From Ruminococcaceae bacterium UBA1772 (GTDB lineage: Bacteria > Bacillota > Clostridia > Oscillospirales > Acutalibacteraceae), in the NCBI GenBank assembly GCA_002314645.1, contig DCGS01000081.1, positions 1 to 6,219 on the forward strand: DNA of 6,219 bases, read 5' to 3'. The notes beneath the pieces were generated by a model that saw nothing but the letters and a program-made list of their open reading frames with translations, ran no database searches and had not been told where the DNA came from. This document shows, in pieces, positions 4,724 to 6,219 of the stretch; the stretch's first letter is position 1; each line of letters opens with the position of its first letter. A program made the position numbers and the translations under genes.

Positions 4724-6219
4724 ATGGCTGATAATTTTGATATGTCACTTGATGATATCCTTGCATCTTTTGGGGATGATGTAAGGGAAAGTTCTGCCCC
4801 TAAAAAAGCATGGTCTATGGATGAAATAGATGCTCTTCTTGGACTTGGACCTGATCCTTCAGAAAAGGAAAAGGAAGAGGAAGAAGAAGCTTCATTTGAA
4901 CCAGAACCTGAGGTTTTGGAGGTTCCAGAAGAGGATGAATCGCCAGAGGAAGACTCTTACGATGAGGAACCTGAAGAAGAGGAAGTTTTGGAAGAAGAGC
5001 CAGAAGTTGAGCCTGAACCAGAGCCTGTAAAGAAGCCTGTTTCTCAGAAAACTCGAGTTTTTGATGCAAATAACATCCAGGTTAAAAAGACTGACATTAC
5101 CATGGAACCTGAGGAGAAGGTAACAGGCGAGCCTGAAGAAACCTCTATTATTATGGAGCTTGCTGACGAGCCTGAAAATATTGAGAATAGCGCAAATGAT
5201 GAAGATGATACAGTTTTTGTTACAGAAGCACCTAAGAAGGAAGAGCCTGAAAACAAGGACGAAAGATATGCTCTTGCAGGAAAGACTGTTGGTATTTATC
5301 CAATAAGAAATGACAACATTGACCATCAGATAATGACCGAAAAGGTTGAAAAATCTGGTGGCATGGTTACAGATAAATATAGAGAAAGATTCTTGAATAA
5401 GCCAAAGCAGCATCTTGAAAGAACTGCTGATTATGAGCGTCTTCACCCAGATATGGGCGATGAACCAATTGAACGCCCAGGCTTCATTGTAAAGAAGAGT
5501 AAATTCACAAACACAGCAGACCTTGAACCAATCCCTACAATTATTTCTGCTGATGCTGAGCGTAGCAACTTTGACAAGACCATTGTTGCTAGAGGTGAAG
5601 CAGGAACTATAGTTCGCGACGAAGATGGCATAGACGGACAAATTCGTCTCAGTGGTTTCGGCGAAGAAGAGGTCATTGACCAAATAGATGAAGAAAATGC
5701 AGAAGAGGCATTGAAGGAAAAAAGAGACAAGAAGGTTGCCTCATTTAAGCTCGATGACAATTTTGCAGAGCTTCCAGAAGAAGAAAATGACGCAGATTTA
5801 GAAGATGAAGAGGCAGAAGAGGCTTCTGCAAAATCTAGCATCTTAGAAGAATTAGATGACGAATATAGATATCCAGCAGATGCATCAAGAATTTATGAAT
5901 CTCTTGCAAATGCAGAAAGAAAAACTGGAATTTTCGTTATTGTACAAGGCGTTCTTACAATAATTTCACTCATTATTACTGGCCTTATTTCTGCATCTGG
6001 CGGTAATGTTGAAATGATAGGAAACGGTGCACTCGGATGTGGCCTTATAAATATTGTAATCCTTGTTATTGCATCAGTTCTTTCAATGAATACCCTTCTT
6101 AAGGGCGTAACTGGAATAAAGAACAAGAAGCCTAACACAGAAACAGGTCTTCTTTTAGTAGTAGTTGCATGCTTCCTTGAAAACATTGTTATGGCTCTCT
6201 TCACGAGCGATGAATACAC
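4724..6219 (+). CDS. Acidic, largely disordered protein with C-terminal membrane segments, partial
   Basis: I do not recognise a named family. The ATG at 4724 has GGAGGG at 4711-4716 seven bases upstream, and the frame stays open for 498 codons to the window edge, so the C-terminus is missing. The N-terminus carries two similar short motifs, SLDDILASFG (8-17) and SMDEIDALLG (31-40). Residues about 47-101 are almost all Glu, Asp and Pro. Residues about 105-390 are charged, low in cysteine and contain a more ordered-looking stretch (about 175-330) with YALAGKTVGIYPIRND and ERPGFIVKKSKF. Hydrophobic segments follow at about 402-424, 436-460 and 475-495, suggesting a multi-pass membrane anchor with a long N-terminal cytoplasmic region and no signal peptide. 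Such proteins beside rlmB occur, to my recollection, in Oscillospiraceae-like Clostridia. A membrane scaffold or division/envelope adaptor is conceivable but unsupported. Confidence 0.85.
   Translation, partial: MADNFDMSLDDILASFGDDVRESSAPKKAWSMDEIDALLGLGPDPSEKEKEEEEEASFEPEPEVLEVPEEDESPEEDSYDEEPEEEEVLEEEPEVEPEPEPVKKPVSQKTRVFDANNIQVKKTDITMEPEEKVTGEPEETSIIMELADEPENIENSANDEDDTVFVTEAPKKEEPENKDERYALAGKTVGIYPIRNDNIDHQIMTEKVEKSGGMVTDKYRERFLNKPKQHLERTADYERLHPDMGDEPIERPGFIVKKSKFTNTADLEPIPTIISADAERSNFDKTIVARGEAGTIVRDEDGIDGQIRLSGFGEEEVIDQIDEENAEEALKEKRDKKVASFKLDDNFAELPEEENDADLEDEEAEEASAKSSILEELDDEYRYPADASRIYESLANAERKTGIFVIVQGVLTIISLIITGLISASGGNVEMIGNGALGCGLINIVILVIASVLSMNTLLKGVTGIKNKKPNTETGLLLVVVACFLENIVMALFTSDEY

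Noticed and set aside
4892..5683. Long minus-strand open frame of 263 codons opposite the acidic protein
   Set aside because: It is the antisense of a Glu/Asp-rich gene with strong ribosome site and conserved-looking protein; its Phe/Leu/Cys-rich translation is what GAA/GAG-rich DNA gives in reverse. Similar antisense frames at 4815-5069, 5044-5256, 5443-5841 and 5893-6219 were dropped for the same reason.

Overview
The window looks like chromosomal housekeeping DNA from a low-GC Gram-positive (Firmicutes/Bacillota) bacterium, probably an uncultured or gut lineage. All supported starts sit 6 to 8 bases behind a good GGAGG-type ribosome site, except recR, which looks translationally coupled. 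I see no mobile element, CRISPR array, tRNA, rRNA or obvious defence or secretion system. The content is mostly ordinary. The most notable points are a break in base composition inside dnaX, a signal recognition particle (SRP) RNA with an extended helix, and an undescribed acidic membrane protein.

Left block, minus strand, reading from about 3764 down to 1: a sigma-A-type promoter, then the SRP RNA (scr/ffs), dnaX (clamp-loader tau subunit, TTG start), ebfC/ybaB (nucleoid-associated protein), recR (recombination mediator), a DUF1934/YwiB-like beta-barrel gene, and rpoE (RNA polymerase delta subunit, cut by the window edge). The order scr-dnaX-ebfC-recR is a classic Firmicutes replication/repair cluster. 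DUF1934 and rpoE are also near each other in some Bacilli, usually with argS between them. Here argS is absent from that position.

Right block, plus strand, from about 3876 to the end: a promoter, rlmB (23S rRNA Gm2251 methyltransferase, SPOUT family), and 14 bases later a long protein with a disordered, very acidic N-terminal region and at least three C-terminal membrane segments, running off the window. The two blocks diverge from an AT-rich intergenic region at about 3765-3947.

The DNA from about 350 to 3180 is very AT-rich (roughly 25-35% GC in hand-counted lines). The first 390 bases of dnaX and much of rlmB are clearly richer (roughly 42-50%). Within dnaX, asparagine codons change from nine of nine AAC before codon 132 to almost all AAT after it. 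The delta subunit is typical of Bacilli and relatives, while rlmB and its neighbour look more like Clostridia (Oscillospiraceae-like). This raises the possibility that the window is chimeric, either by metagenome mis-assembly or by recombination through the conserved dnaX Walker B region.
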